A DNA stretch of 64,000 nt from Centrapalus pauciflorus (Eukaryota; Streptophyta; Magnoliopsida; Asterales; Asteraceae): the NCBI GenBank assembly GCA_020465985.1, contig JAANYP010002042.1, positions 62,001-126,000 of the forward strand, written 5' to 3'. Below the pieces are notes generated by a model. The model saw nothing but the letters and a program-made list of their open reading frames with translations. It was not told the DNA's origin and did not search any database. The position numbers were made by a program, and so were the translations under genes. The first letter of the stretch is position 1. The number at the start of each line of letters is the position of its first letter. Positions 1-12,021 of the stretch are shown here, piece after piece.

Positions 1-75
1 ATTATAGAATGTCCGACCGGTTCCATTTTATTTTCTCTAATTAAACCCAAACCCATATGATTTTATCTGTACTTT

Positions 76-174
<99 letters not shown>

Positions 175-1249
175 CTGCTCTTGAAAGAATCAAATATCGA
201 AACCTTTAAAGTTTCTGTGTTTCCCATACTTGGTCTCGGTTCACATGGGTCAGATTCAAGGTTTCTGTATTAAATCCAAAGTTTCGGTAGGTGAGTGTGG
301 GTTTCGGTATATGTACCGAAACCTTAAGAGTTTCGGAACCTGCTATAGGGGTTTCAGTAGTCATAAAAAGTTTTAGTAGATAGGGGGAGGTTTCGGTAGA
401 TGTAATACCGAAACCATCAAGGTTTCGGTACCCCCCCCCCCCATGTAGTTTCGGTATTTATGCAACACACAGAACCTTCGACTTAAACTCTTGAAAAATC
501 ATATTTATAGCTTGAATCAAGGCTTAAAATTTTATACATAACTACCACAACGCTTGATTTATATAAACCCATCATAATATGTAACATGCATAAACACTTT
601 GAACCGTAAATACTCATATTCGGTTTTCATCAAAACCCGAAACATAAACCTTAAATTACATATTTAGAGGGTTATTTACCTTAAATTGTTTGTTGCAACG
701 GTTATAGCTTCTCCAAAGCAACTCGAATCTGAAGTTTCAGCCTCCAATTTGATGTCTTGGTTGGTCTCTTGATTTGGAGAAGGGAGGAACCGTGGTTTCT
801 TTGAGAGATGAGAAAAGAGCAGGGAGAAGAGAGAGAGAGTTGAAATGAAAATAATAAAAGACTTATGTCTTTTTATTTCCCTATTTCCAACTTTTACACA
901 TTCAACCCCCAACTTTCAAATTTTTCTTAGTTACTGATTTGTGCCATATTTTCATCATCCATATAACTTTAAAAATCATCATACTTAAATAATTTAAAAC
1001 TAGAAATCCTCTAATTTCTTAATTCTTCCAAAATAGCATCAATTTCTTAAATTCCATTAATAAAGATTAAATCTTTATTTTATCAACTCAACCACTTAAT
1101 AATAATCATATTAACTTAATAAATTTAAATCATCAATTTCTGGATAAAGTAACCGACATTTATAATTAATTAAAATAGGATCCGACTTAAATTACAATTT
1201 TAAACTTAATAAACCTCAATACAATAATTTAAAATTCGAGGATGTTACA
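1..1249 (-). mobile_element. Partial LTR of gypsy family A, inverted copy
   Basis: This is the reverse complement of the family A LTR seen in full at 3566-7210. Its LTR start (TGTAACATCC in element sense) lies at 1249, and it is cut by the window edge inside the LTR. It carries the AT array and only one copy of the internal unit that is duplicated in other LTRs here. About 150 bp of the TACCGAAAC motif region is missing between two similar CTACTRAAAC-like words near 375-390. Because the flanking 3' internal sequence follows directly (1250-1395), this is the 3' LTR of a minus-strand element. Confidence 0.9.
79..173. repeat. AT dinucleotide array in LTR
   Basis: An uninterrupted TA/AT run of about 95 bp. 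It sits at the same place in the LTR as the arrays near 4797, 5987, 23228, 31729 and 32879, so it belongs to the LTR and is not an independent locus. Confidence 0.95.
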
Positions 1250-1395
1250 GCTTGGGCTCCACCACGCTCAAACTTCGTCCTCGAAGTTATTTGACCTCAA
1301 ACAGTTGCGGATATTTCCTTAACATTTCCGCCTTCGTCTCCCAAGTGTGATTTGCTCCTTTGTGATGCTTCCAACGTACCAGCACCATTTCGATC
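1250..1395 (-). pseudogene. 3' end of gypsy family A pol, truncated
   Basis: The reverse complement matches element A at about 11884-12021: the last part of the chromodomain-like C-terminus, the non-coding tail with its GACGAAGTTTGAGCG stretch, and the purine-rich end before the LTR. Similarity stops at about 1395 in the middle of the coding part, where unrelated LTR-like sequence begins. Only about 40 codons remain, so nothing functional is encoded. Confidence 0.85.
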
Positions 1396-1399
1396 AAGC

Positions 1400-2308
1400 T
1401 GAGATGACAGATACAACAGTATATCTAACTAGTCTAAGACTGACTTAAACTAATTACAATGAATACACTCACTAAGAATCACTCACTGTGTTTACAAGAC
1501 TCTGAGGAACAGCTTGAACAAGTACAGCTTAGACACTGAGTATTGTTTTATTCAAGCAGACTTGCATGCATGAAAGACACACTTTGAATGCACGTTCACT
1601 CTTGTTTTCAGCACTTAGCTTTTTTGGCTTAATCGATCAATCCTTGGAAGTTTCTTTTTATACCCACTCAGAGGATCTAAGTGAAGCTTCTTCATTGGAC
1701 GAAATGAAAAGGGAGAAGTCTTGTTGAAAAGACAACATAACCTTTTCTGCACCTTTCTGAAAAGCAGACTTGTCTTCACATGTGCAGAACTTTTGTCTTT
1801 TCACTTTGTCTACTGTTGCATTGCCTTTAACCAAATAAGGAATGTCAACTTTGTGTTTTTCTTCCTTGTAAAGGCCTATTTTGATATAAGAAAAAGGTCT
1901 GTCACCCTTTTTCAAATAACCTTTTGTCTTCATGTAACAGAACAGCTTGGGCAGGCTGAGCAGTTTTGATTTCCACTTTGTCTTCGACTTTGTAAACTGA
2001 TCTTGTAGTCGAAAACAATACATGAGGACTTGAAAACACATTCCATAAAGTGTTTAGCCCGTTCACAAAGAAAAGGTTCTGTTCACAAAGAACAGAACAC
2101 TTGTAAACTGCCCAAGCTGCTCATCAGTGTAGAGCAGTGTAGACAGTTTATGTCCAGCCTGTTCAGCAGACTGAACAGCTTGGGCAAAACTGCCTTTGTT
2201 GCAACATATGCAACACATAGAACAACTTTAGGCTGATATTGCAAATCATTTTCAGGTTTCAATAAGGCATATAACAGGCCTTAAATTCAACCTTCAAAAA
2301 CATCAACA
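1400..2308 (-). mobile_element. Probable Ty1/copia LTR, minus strand
   Basis: On the minus strand the segment runs from TGTTGATG (2308) to ATCTCA (1400), giving TG...CA ends. A polypurine tract (GAGGGGGAGA in element sense) lies just upstream at 2322-2336. A TATA-like box (TATAAAAAG in element sense) lies near 1655-1662, as expected for an LTR promoter. It contains repeated AACAGCTTGGGC-like words and no credible coding sequence. No partner LTR and no target duplication were found, so the exact ends are uncertain. It interrupts the inverted family A fragment on its left. Confidence 0.55.
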
Positions 2309-2321
2309 GGTTTGATTAATA

Positions 2322-2336
2322 ATCTCCCCCTCAGAT
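2322..2336 (-). other. Polypurine tract of the copia-like LTR
   Basis: CTCCCCCTCAGATG on the plus strand reads as a G-rich purine tract on the minus strand, 14 bases before the proposed LTR start. GAGGGGGAG-type tracts are typical primers for plus-strand synthesis in Sirevirus-type copia elements. Confidence 0.6.
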
Positions 2337-2340
2337 GCAG

Positions 2341-2645
2341 AGCAGGTTTGACTGAGGCCTTTTTGTGCCTAACACATACATCTTTAATATCATATTTCTT
2401 TTTGATTATCTTCATATTATTTTTGTAAAAAAAAAGTGTCATCCCACATACAATTCAATATTAAAACTATTAATTTTTGTTTGTATATTTCACATCCCAC
2501 GCAGTTAAATTGTTTTTTTCTTTTTGCATATACATTTCACTAATGGGTGATACATTATTATGACATGTTTTACTTAGTTTTTTAATTTTACTCGCCTAAT
2601 AATGTGGATCAAACCTACATTGTAATATGGATCATATCCATGCAA
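2341..2645. other. Unassigned AT-rich stretch
   Basis: Sequence between the copia-like internal remnant and the first Helitron-like coding residues. No gene, repeat or terminus recognised. The left end of the Helitron may lie here, but no 5'-TC terminus can be fixed by eye. Confidence 0.4.
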
Positions 2646-2649
2646 AAGA

Positions 2650-3540
2650 AAGAAGAAAAAGGAGGAAGTTGTATTTAGATAACAGGAAAAGGAAGTTTCA
2701 AGATGATAATTCAAATCAGGAACGCAACAATTTTATACAGATATTCAACGATCACAACATTTAGCATATGATATTCCAATGTTGAATACTAACGCTATCA
2801 AAAATCCCATGACAGATATCACGAACAGTAAGTTTTATTTTTCAAAATCATATTTAAATCTTAAACCAATATATTATAATATTACGTTTGATCTTCATAT
2901 GTTCCTTTTTTACATTATGTTTATTTTTGGATTCACAATTATGATTATTGTATGATATGGCTCTATTATGATTATTTATCATATTTATATAAATCTAATG
3001 TAATTTCTTATCACAAATATATTGCATGATTTAGCAGATCTGTATTACATATATTTATCCAAATTAATAATATTGTTAAAATTAATACAATTGGTCATTG
3101 TTTTTTTTTTTTCAATCACCATTTAGTGTTTTTTATCTAATTAATTTCTTTTTTAATGTTTTAGCTCTTACATATTGTCGACAAAATATTTGTCGTCAAA
3201 AACTGATTCATCCACACTTATCATATATAACTGACAAATTCCATCCAACATATTTTGATGCAGGCAATTTACATCCATCAAATGTTTTTCGCACTCGTCA
3301 GATATATGATAGGACTAGTAATTAAAATTTAGTCACATATATAATAATAAATTTTCAAACATTATGCATACCTTCATTTCTACTATTATTACATTTGGTT
3401 CTTGCATTGATATATACATATTATTCTTTTTAGGTAACTACAGGATTTCTAATCTACCTTCTACAAGCAATTCAAAATATGTCATCTCGGGTTTGACAAC
3501 ATCTCCAAGTTTAAAATTATATTATTTAACTACTTAATTT
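2650..3540 (+). pseudogene. Helitron protein, N-terminal fragment (left part)
   Basis: A short frame near 2643-2760 encodes a lysine/arginine-rich start (KERRKRRKLYLDNRKRK) like the start of the second Helitron protein at 36006 (RQARKRRRLCN). After an AT-rich, intron-like gap, the frame at 3150-3323 encodes CRQNICRQKLIHPHL and then TYFDAGNLHPSN. Strand and order fit the N-terminal part of the Helitron Rep/helicase gene that resumes at 24911. The gypsy A insertion at 3566 separates the two halves. Frames are broken and no start is assured. Assignment rests mainly on position and on the resemblance to the second copy. Confidence 0.5.
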
Positions 3541-4359
3541 TGTATGTAATTTTATATATATATATTGTAACATCCTCGAATTTTAAATTATTGTATTGAG
3601 GTTTATTAAGTTTAAAATTGTAATTTAAGTCGGATCGTATTTTAATTTATTTATAAACGTCGGTTACTTTATCCAGAAATTGATGATTTAAATTTATTAA
3701 GTTAATATGATTATTATTAAGTGGTTGAGTTGATAAAATAAAGATTTAATCTTTATTAATGGAATTTAAGAAATTGATTGCTATTTTGGAAGAATTAAGA
3801 AATTAGAGAATTTCTAGTTTTAAATTATTTAAGTATGATGATTTTTAAAGTTATATGGATGATGAAAATATGGCACAAATCAGTAACTAAAAAAAATTTG
3901 AAAGTTGGGGGTTGAATGTGTAAAAGTTGGAAATAGGGAAATAAAAAGACATAAGTCTTTTATTATTTTCATTTCAACTCTCTCTCTCTTCTCCCTGCTC
4001 TTTTCTCATCGCTCAAAAGAAACCACGGTTCCTCCCTTCTCCAAATCAAGAGACCAACCAAGACATCAAATTGGAGGCTGAAACTTCAGATTCGAGTTGC
4101 TTTGGAGAAGCTATAACCGTTGCAACAAACAATTTAACGTAAATAACCCTCTAAAATTGTAATTTACGGTTTATGTTTCGGGTTTTGATGAAAACCGAAT
4201 CTGAGTTTTTACGGTTTAAAGTGTTTATGCATGTTACATATTATGATGGGTTTATATAAATCAAGCGTTGTGGTAGTTATGTATAAAATTTTAAGCCTTG
4301 ATTCAAGCTATAAATATGATTTTTCAAGAGTTTAAGTCGAAGGTTCTGTGTGTTGCATA

Positions 4360-4770
4360 AATACTGAAACTACATGGGGGGGTACCGAAACCTTGATGGT
4401 TTCGGTATTACATCTACCGAAACCTCCCCCTATGTACTGAAACTATATACCGAGACTATACATGTACATGCATGATACTGAAACCATAAGCCTGTACCGA
4501 AACGCATATAGTACCGAGACCTTTTGAGAACTACCGAAACCATGAAGGTTTCGGTACACACTACCGAAACTCTTCATATGCATGGCAATATACTGAAACT
4601 TTTTATGACTACTGAAACCCCTATAGCAGGTACCGAAATTCTCAAGGTTTCGGTACATATACCGAAACCCACACTCACCTACCGAAACTTTGGATTTAAT
4701 ACAGAAACCTTGAATCTGACCCATGTGAACCGAGACCAAGTATGGGAAACACTGAAACTTTAAAGGTTTC
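4360..4770. repeat. Array of TACCGAAAC motifs in direct and inverted orientation
   Basis: Many copies of TACCGAAAC and its complement GTTTCGGTA, with near variants such as TACTGAAAC. Paired copies form short hairpins: a 10-bp perfect stem with a 5-base loop at 4383-4407 and another at 4532-4556, with a weaker one at 4631-4655. The same block recurs at about 5540-5950, 22790-23200, 31290-31700 and 32440-32850, and inverted with a deletion at about 200-470. Open frames on both strands across it are by-products of the repeats. Confidence 0.88.
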
Positions 4771-4794
4771 GATATTTGATTCTTTCAAGAGCAG

Positions 4795-4894
<100 letters not shown>

Positions 4895-5973
4895 AAGTGG
4901 TTGAGTTGATAAAATAAAGATTTAATCTTTATTAATGGAATTTAAGAAATTGATTGCTATTTTGGAAGAATTAAGAAATTAGAGAATTTCTAGTTTTAAA
5001 TTATTTAAGTATGATGATTTTTAAAGTTATATGGATGATGAAAATATGGCACAAATCAGTAACTAAGAAAAATTTGAAAGTTGGGGGTTGAATGTGTAAA
5101 AGTTGGAAATAGGGAAATAAAAAGACATAAGTCTTTTATTATTTTCATTTCAACTCTCTCTCTCTTCTCCCTGCTCTTTTCTCATCTCTCAAAAGAAACC
5201 ACGGTTCCTCCCTTCTCCAAATCAAGAGACCAACCAAGACATCAAATTGGAGGCTGAAACTTCAGATTCGAGTTGCTTTGGAGAAGCTATAACTGTTGCA
5301 ACAAACAATTTAAGGTAAATAACCCTCTAAAATTGTAATTTAAGGTTTATGTTTCGGGTTTTGATGAAAACCGAATCTGAGTTTTTACGGTTCAAAGTGT
5401 TTATGCATGTTACATATTATGATGGGTTTATATAAATCAAGCGTTGTGGTAGTTATGTATAAAATTTTAAGCCTTGATTCAAGCTATAAATATGATTTTT
5501 CAAGAGTTTAAGTCGAAGGTTCTGTGTGTTGCATAAATACCGAAACTACATGGGGGGGGGGTACCGAAACCTTGATGGTTTCGGTATTACATCTACCGAA
5601 ACCTCCCCCTATCTACTGAAACTATATACCGAGACTATACATGTACATGCATGATACTGAAACCATAAGCCTGTACCGAAACCCATATAGTACCGAGACC
5701 TTTTGAGAACTACCGAAACCATGAAGGTTTCGGTACACACTACCGAAACTCTTCATATGCATGGCAATATACTGAAACTTTTTATGACTACTGAAACCCC
5801 TATAGCAGGTACCGAAACTCTCAAGGTTTCGGTACATATACCGAAACCCACACTCACCTACCGAAACTTTGGATTTAATACAGAAACCTTGAATCTGACC
5901 CATGTGAACCGAGACCAAGTATGGGAAACACTGAAACTTTAAAGGTTTCGATATTTGATTCTTTCAAGAGCAG

Positions 5974-5986
<13 letters not shown>

Positions 5987-6064
<78 letters not shown>
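5987..6064. repeat. AT dinucleotide array, LTR unit 2
   Basis: TA repeat of about 78 bp, followed by the unit-independent sequence ACAAAAGTACAGATAAAATC. Confidence 0.95.
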
Positions 6065-6066
<2 letters not shown>

Positions 6067-7215
6067 AAAGTACAGATAAAATCATATGGGTTTGGGTTTA
6101 ATTAGAGAAAATAAAATGGAACCGGTCGGACATTCTATAATTCAGACATATTATGGTATTATTAAAGGGATTAATTGGGACCAATAGACCATTCAGAAAG
6201 AGGATTTAAATATGAGTTTCGGTTGTCGGTTCTGAAATGTTGTAATACTTATGATTGTACAAATTGATGCCAATTTGTTAAAGAACACGTAATAATGATA
6301 TGTTTATCATACGGAAATGTAACAGGTCCCTTGAGGTGTTGTTTAACCCACAGTGGGGTACTTTGTGGATCCGGTTGAAAGCCCGTGGAGAAATAAAATT
6401 GCTTAAGTTTAATAACGCACCCACTGTGAGTATAGTAGATTTCGCATGTTTATATCTGTTTTATGTTAAGCTTTGCCTGCTGAGACCTGTTGCTTCATGA
6501 TTTGTTTGGAATTCTACTAACTTGCGTAGATTTAGATGCACATTCTTACTTGTTGCATGTCCGTTCGATTGTTGTGCATCTAGTGATGGACCGGTGGGTC
6601 GCATCGATTACTCTGATGTTACTGCGCTATATGACCTGGAGCTGATCCCTCCTAGGCCCGGTAGGCAGTATGTCATCCCCGATCGTACGTTTGTCTCAGA
6701 TGGTATGTTTAATGCCGAGCTTTGGGCTCGAAGGGGCTGCGGCTCTCTGGTCCGTACTTGGTGTACGAAGAGGGTATACGATGTTTGTCATCGGTTTTAC
6801 CCTTGGGCTTTATAAAAATTTATAAAATGCGTAATCTGTGTATTCACTAAGCATTCGCTTATCCCTCAGTTGTTGATGTTTTTTTTCAGGAAAAGGAAAG
6901 TCTGCAGCCGGACCGTCTAGCTAGGTCATTTGTTCAAGTGATTGAAGATTATCTACTAATCAGAGTGGTAATTGAATAATGGGATTGTTTTATTATATGT
7001 AATTGGGATGATTGTAATGTTACTGAGTATGTAGACTTAGAATTGGAACCCTGTAGCACCATAGGGTGTTTCAGACAGTTGTAATATTTTATTTATGTAT
7101 TTTATTGCTTCTGCACTTTAATTAAGCTTTCAGATCATTATGTAATATTATGTTTGGTGTTTAATCCTGGGTGTTATGTAATTGTGGTTAAATGTGGCAA
7201 GGGTGTCACACGAGA

Positions 7216-7226
7216 TGGTATCAGAG
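7216..7226 (+). other. Primer binding site of gypsy A
   Basis: TGGTATCAGAG, the usual complement of the initiator tRNA-Met 3' end in plant retrotransposons. It starts 5 bases after the LTR end and primes minus-strand DNA synthesis. Confidence 0.9.
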
Positions 7227-7428
7227 TAGTAGTTTGAGATACAAGTGTCCGTGAGGTCTTGATCTCAAACATTAAGTGATGACATGTAGTGGTTTAAGTA
7301 ATGATCTGAACTAAGATAGGTTATGATCTAGTAATTATAAGAGATTGACTATCATACGGGACAAATGGGTGGTGTCTTTAAATTAATGACATGTAACTAA
7401 ACAAATTATATGTTTATAATTTCAGAAC

Positions 7429-9057
7429 ATGTCTGGAGGAGGAATGACACCCGAAGAAGCCAGAGAGATGATGCTAGCCATGATGGCTGAGCAGAACAAG
7501 ATGATACAAGATCAGTTTCGGGCTCGAGATGAGGCCGATGCTAAGAGAAGAGAGGATAAGAGAAAGAACAAAGAGAAGGAAGGGGGCAACAATAATGATG
7601 AACAAGATGACAACACTGGGTCGTCTAACAAGCCCAAAGGTTGTCGTTTCAAGGACTTCAAAGGAAACGGGGCTGTGGAGTTTAATGGATTGGGAGACGC
7701 TGTTGTCGCGCTCGAATGGATAACGGCAACCGAATGAACATTCCGAATCAGCGACTATGCTGAGAAGGACATGGTTCGGTATGCTACAGCAATGTTTACT
7801 AACGACGCAATCATGTGGTGGAATTCCATGGTTAACGCTTTAACCTTGGAGAAAGTGGCTGTGATGACTTGGGCTGAGTTTACAGAGTTATTCACTCAGC
7901 AATACTGTCCAGTTGATGAGCGCCGAAGACTGGAGGCAAAGTTTATGGCATTGATGCAGGGGACTAAGACTGTGTCCCAGTATGCTGTGGAGTTCACGAG
8001 GCTGAGTCTGTTCACGTCTCATCAAGTCGATACTGAAGAAAGGAAGGTAACCAGGTTCGAGGCTGGTCTGGATATTGAGATCAGGAGGGTTATGAGCAAT
8101 GTCCGCTACCCTACATTTGCTGGCTTATTAGAGGCTGCTAGGAATGTAGAGCAAATTCTGATCATGTCGGGTTATTCCATTGGGTCTGCTGCTGCTTCCA
8201 CCAACCCAACACAACCGTCACCACCAAAACGTCAACGCGAAGGAGGTTACTCTGGTTCTTCTCGCTCGTCTCAGTACTCGCCACAACAGTCTTATCGCCG
8301 GCAGTCTGCTACATCTGATCGTGGTCGTGCTCGTGCATACTCTATCAACACCGAGTCACAATACTGCAACAAGTGTCACCTGGAACATTTTGGCAAGTGC
8401 ACCAACGGACGTGCTTGCTTTTGCTGTGGAGAACTGGGACATTTTCAGAATGATTGCCCAAGGAAGGGTGATGCTTGCTATAAGTGTGGGGTGTGGGGTC
8501 ACAATAGTAGGAATTGTAGAAAGAATGCTTCAGCAGTTGCTGCTCCATCATCGACCCGATCATCTGGAGGATCTAGTGGTGGTTCAGTCAACCGCCGGAA
8601 CCAGCCACAAAGGGCACCAGCTCGTGCATTTCAGATAACGGCAGAGGAGGCTAAGGAAAACCCCGAGGTGGTTACTGGTATTTTTATTGTTAATTCCATG
8701 CCTGCACGAGTTCTTTTCGATTCGAGTGCCAACCGGTCCTTTGTGTCTACTGCTTTTGCTCAACTATTGTCGATGCCACTGTCTAAGTTATCTGCCGTAC
8801 TTGACATAGAAACTGCTAGCAATACTTTAGTAAAAGTAGATCACGTATACCGTAACTGCACGTTAGTGATTGAAGATGTAGTCTTCAGTTTGGATCTAAT
8901 ACCGATAGAATTCAGTGAATTTGATGTGATAATCGGGATGGATTGGTTGATAGAGAATGAAGCCCACATAGTGTGTAAGAAGCGGATGATAAAGATAACT
9001 ACTCCGGAGGGGTGTGAGATCTGTATTTACGGGGATAGGAGAAGTGGGGATTATTGA
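7429..9057 (+). pseudogene. Gag and protease of gypsy A, interrupted
   Basis: The frame opens at ATG 7429 with a charged N-terminal region, stops once at TGA 7735-7737, and resumes in the same frame (7771 on) with a retrotransposon Gag core (WWNSM...FTELFTQQYCP). Two CCHC zinc knuckles follow at about 8420-8520 (CFCCGELGHFQNDC and CYKCGVWGHNSRNC). An aspartic protease segment follows near 8716; its active site reads DSS where element B has DSG. The frame ends at 9057, and a frameshift separates it from the RT frame. Gag would package element RNA and protease would cleave the polyprotein. With a stop, a frameshift and an altered protease triad, this copy should not act alone. Confidence 0.93.
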
Positions 9058-11966
9058 CTATTGCAAAAGCCCGAAAGCTTGTTGCGAAGGGATGTGACGC
9101 CTACTTAGCATATGCTATTGATGCTAAGGCTGAGAAGAAGACGTTGGCCGATGTGCCTGTTGTATCACAATTCCCGGATGTGTTTCCGGAAGACTTGTCT
9201 GGCGTGCCGCCAGAGAGACAAGTTGAGTTTCGAATTGATCTGATCCCCGGAGCTGCACCGGTAGCTCGCTCTCCATATCTCCTGGCCCCAACCGAGATGA
9301 AAGAGATGATGACACAACTCCAAGAGTTGTTGGACAAGGGCTTCATTCGACCGAGTTCATCACCGTGGGGAGCTCCGGTATTGTTCGTGAAAAAGAAGGA
9401 TGGCACAATGCGAATGTGCATTGACTACCGGGAGCTGAATAAGTTGACGATCAAGAACAAGTATCCACTGCCGAGGATAGACGACTTGTTTGACCAATTA
9501 CATGGGGCTTGTGTTTTTTCTAAGATTGATTTGAGGTCAGGATATCATCAGTTGAAAGTTCGAGAGGAGGATGTGCCTAAGACAGCATTCCGAACACGGT
9601 ATGGGCATTATGAGTTTTTGGTGATGCCTTTTGGGTTAACCAATGCCCCGGCTGTCTTTATGGATTTGATGAACCGAGTTTGTAGACCGATGTTGGACAA
9701 GTCGGTGATTGTTTTTATTGATGACATTCTGGTATACTCAAAGTCTGAGGCCGAACATGCTAATCATTTAAAGGAGTTGTTGGAACTGCTAAGGAAGGAA
9801 AAGTTGTATGCCAAATTCTCAAAATGTGAGTTTTGGTTGCAACAGATTCAATTTTTGGGACATGTTAAATCTGGAGCTGGGATTTCTGTTGATCCAGCTA
9901 AAGTTGAGGCCATAAGGAACTGGGAACCGCCTCAATCAGCTACAGAAATCAGGAGTTTTCTTGGATTGGCGGGATATTATAGGAGGTTTATAAAGGACTT
10001 CTCAAAGATTGCAGTTCCGCTGACGGCATTAACGAAGAAGAATGCACCATTTGTTTGGGAAACCATGCAGCAAGAAGCATTTGAGATCTTGAAGAAAACA
10101 CTAAGTGAAGCGCCGATACTTGCTCTACCGGAGGGCAATGAGGATTTTGTGGTATACACAGATGCTTCAAGGTTGGGATTAGGCGCTGTACTGATGCAGC
10201 GAGGAAAAGTTATAGCATACGCCTCGAGACAGCTTAAGCAGCATGAAAAGAATTACTCAACTCGTGATCTCGAGTTGATAGCTGTCACTTTTGCACTGAA
10301 ATTGTGGAGACACTATCTGTATGGAACTAAGTGTCAGTTATACACAGATCATAAGATTGAAGTACATCTTCAGCCAGAAAGAACTTAATATGAGGCAGAG
10401 ACGTTTCAATGGAGCTTATAAAGGATTATGATTGTGAAATCCTTTATCATCCCGGAAAGGCTAACGTAGTAGCCGATGCTTTGAGTCGCAAAGCGTATGC
10501 AAAGGATTGTTGCTATATGATGACGTCCACTATGCTAAGTTCCACGATCATTGATGATGTCAAAGCTGCTCAGGTGGAAGCTTTGAAAGAAGAGAATGTT
10601 GGTGCTGAGGATATTAGAGTACAAATTAAGAGTATGGAAACAAGCGAGTCAGGACTGAAAGGGATTTACGGAAGGATCTGGGTGCCAAAGTTTGGGGGCA
10701 TGAGAAAGGTAATCATTGAAGAAGCACATCAGTCTAAGTTTTCTGTACATCCTTGAAGTACGAAGATGTACAATGAACTTAAAGCAGATTTCTGGTGGCC
10801 GGGATTGAAGAAGGATATCGGCCAGTACGTGGAGCGCTGCAGGACTTGTCGGCTAGTGAAAGCCGAACACCAGCAACCATACGACAGTTTGCAACCGCTT
10901 CCCATTCCGGAATGGAAGTGGGAACACATTACGATGGACTTTGTTACTAAGTTGCCGAAGACTAGGCGTCAACATGATGCAGTGTGGGTAATAGTTGATA
11001 GATTGACTAAGTCGGCTCATTTTATACCGATTAGAGAAAATTACTCACTTGAAAGATTGGCTCAAATTTACATGGATGAAATTGTTTCTAGACATGGAGT
11101 ACCGAAGTCCATTGTATCTGACCGTGATAGCCGCTTCACCTTGAACTTTTGGTCGGCATTGCAAGAAGGGTTGGGAATGAGAATTACTATGAGTACGGCC
11201 TATCGTCCGCAAACCGATGGCCAGAGTGAACGAACAATCCTCACTTTGGAGGATATGATGAGGTCATGTGTATTGGATCTCGGTGGCAATTGGGATGATC
11301 ATTTGCCACTAATAGAGTTCTCGTACAATAATAGCTATCATGCAACAATTAAGAAGGCACCTTTTGAGGCACTATATGGGAGAAGGTGTAGGACTCCTAC
11401 TTGTTGGAGGGAAACTGGAGAAACTCCGATTGCTGGGCCGGCATTGTTGCAGGAGACAAACGAGAAAATACAACTGATCAGACAGAATATGAAAGCGGCT
11501 CAGGATCGCCAGAAAAGTTATTATGACAGAAGGCGCAAACCTATTAGCTTTGAAGTGAATGACTGGGTTTACTTGAAAGTATCACCTATGAGAGGTGTTA
11601 CTCGTTTTGTGAAAAGAGGCAAGTTGGCTCCAAGATTTGTTGGGCCATTCAAGATAGTATAAAAAGTTGGGAATCAATCTTATCGCCTGGAATTGCCTGA
11701 AGAAATGTCTGGCATACACCCGGTATTTCATGTTGGTAATCTCAGGAAATCATTCACTACTGGAAAATGAGGACTGGGCAGATCATACTGAACTGCAAGT
11801 CGATGAAAGGCTCCGATATGTTGAGGAGCCGGAATGTGTATTGGATACCAAAATGAAAAAGCTAAGGAGCAAAGAGATCGCAATGGTGCTGGTACGTTGG
11901 AAGCATCACAAAGGAGCAAATCACACTTGGGAGACGAAGGCGGAAATGTTAAAGAAATATCCGTAA
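9054..11966 (+). pseudogene. Pol (RT, RNase H, integrase, chromodomain) of gypsy A, interrupted
   Basis: RT occupies 9180-9900 with the catalytic FIDDILVYS at about 9712-9738. RNase H follows (YTDAS near 10157), then frameshifts at about 10350-10400. The next frame (10409) holds RNase H and linker sequence up to a TGA at 10754-10756, where element B has a glycine (HPGSTKMY). The integrase follows (10766-11662): H/C zinc finger, MDFVTK, SDRDSRF and SERTI, i.e. the D,D-35-E core. A TAA after FVGPFKIV then breaks the frame. The tail (11667-11966) contains LRSKEIAMVLVRWKHHKG...TWE, a chromodomain-like module that in chromoviruses directs integration to chromatin. Several independent breaks fit an old insertion. 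Confidence 0.93.
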
Positions 11967-12021
11967 CTGTTTGAGGTCAAATAACTTCGAGGACGAAGTT
12001 TGAGCGTGGTGGAGCCCATGC
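11967..12021 (+). other. 3' untranslated tail and purine-rich end of gypsy A
   Basis: A short non-coding stretch (AACTTCGAGGACGAAGTTTG, a palindrome-like hairpin, then GCGTGGTGGAGCCC) runs into the 3' LTR. GGTGGAG before CCATGC is the best polypurine tract candidate, although it is not a clean purine run. Confidence 0.6.

Noticed and set aside
676..912. 78-codon frame (and a relative at 12360) with a hydrophobic stretch
   Set aside because: Lies in the CT-rich part of the family A LTR; low complexity and not kept open in other copies.
4443..4763. Overlapping 98-codon minus and 79-codon plus frames, repeated at 5622, 22874, 31375 and 32526
   Set aside because: They follow the TACCGAAAC repeat on both strands and are kept only because the LTR units are nearly identical. 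No resemblance to a protein family and no codon signal.
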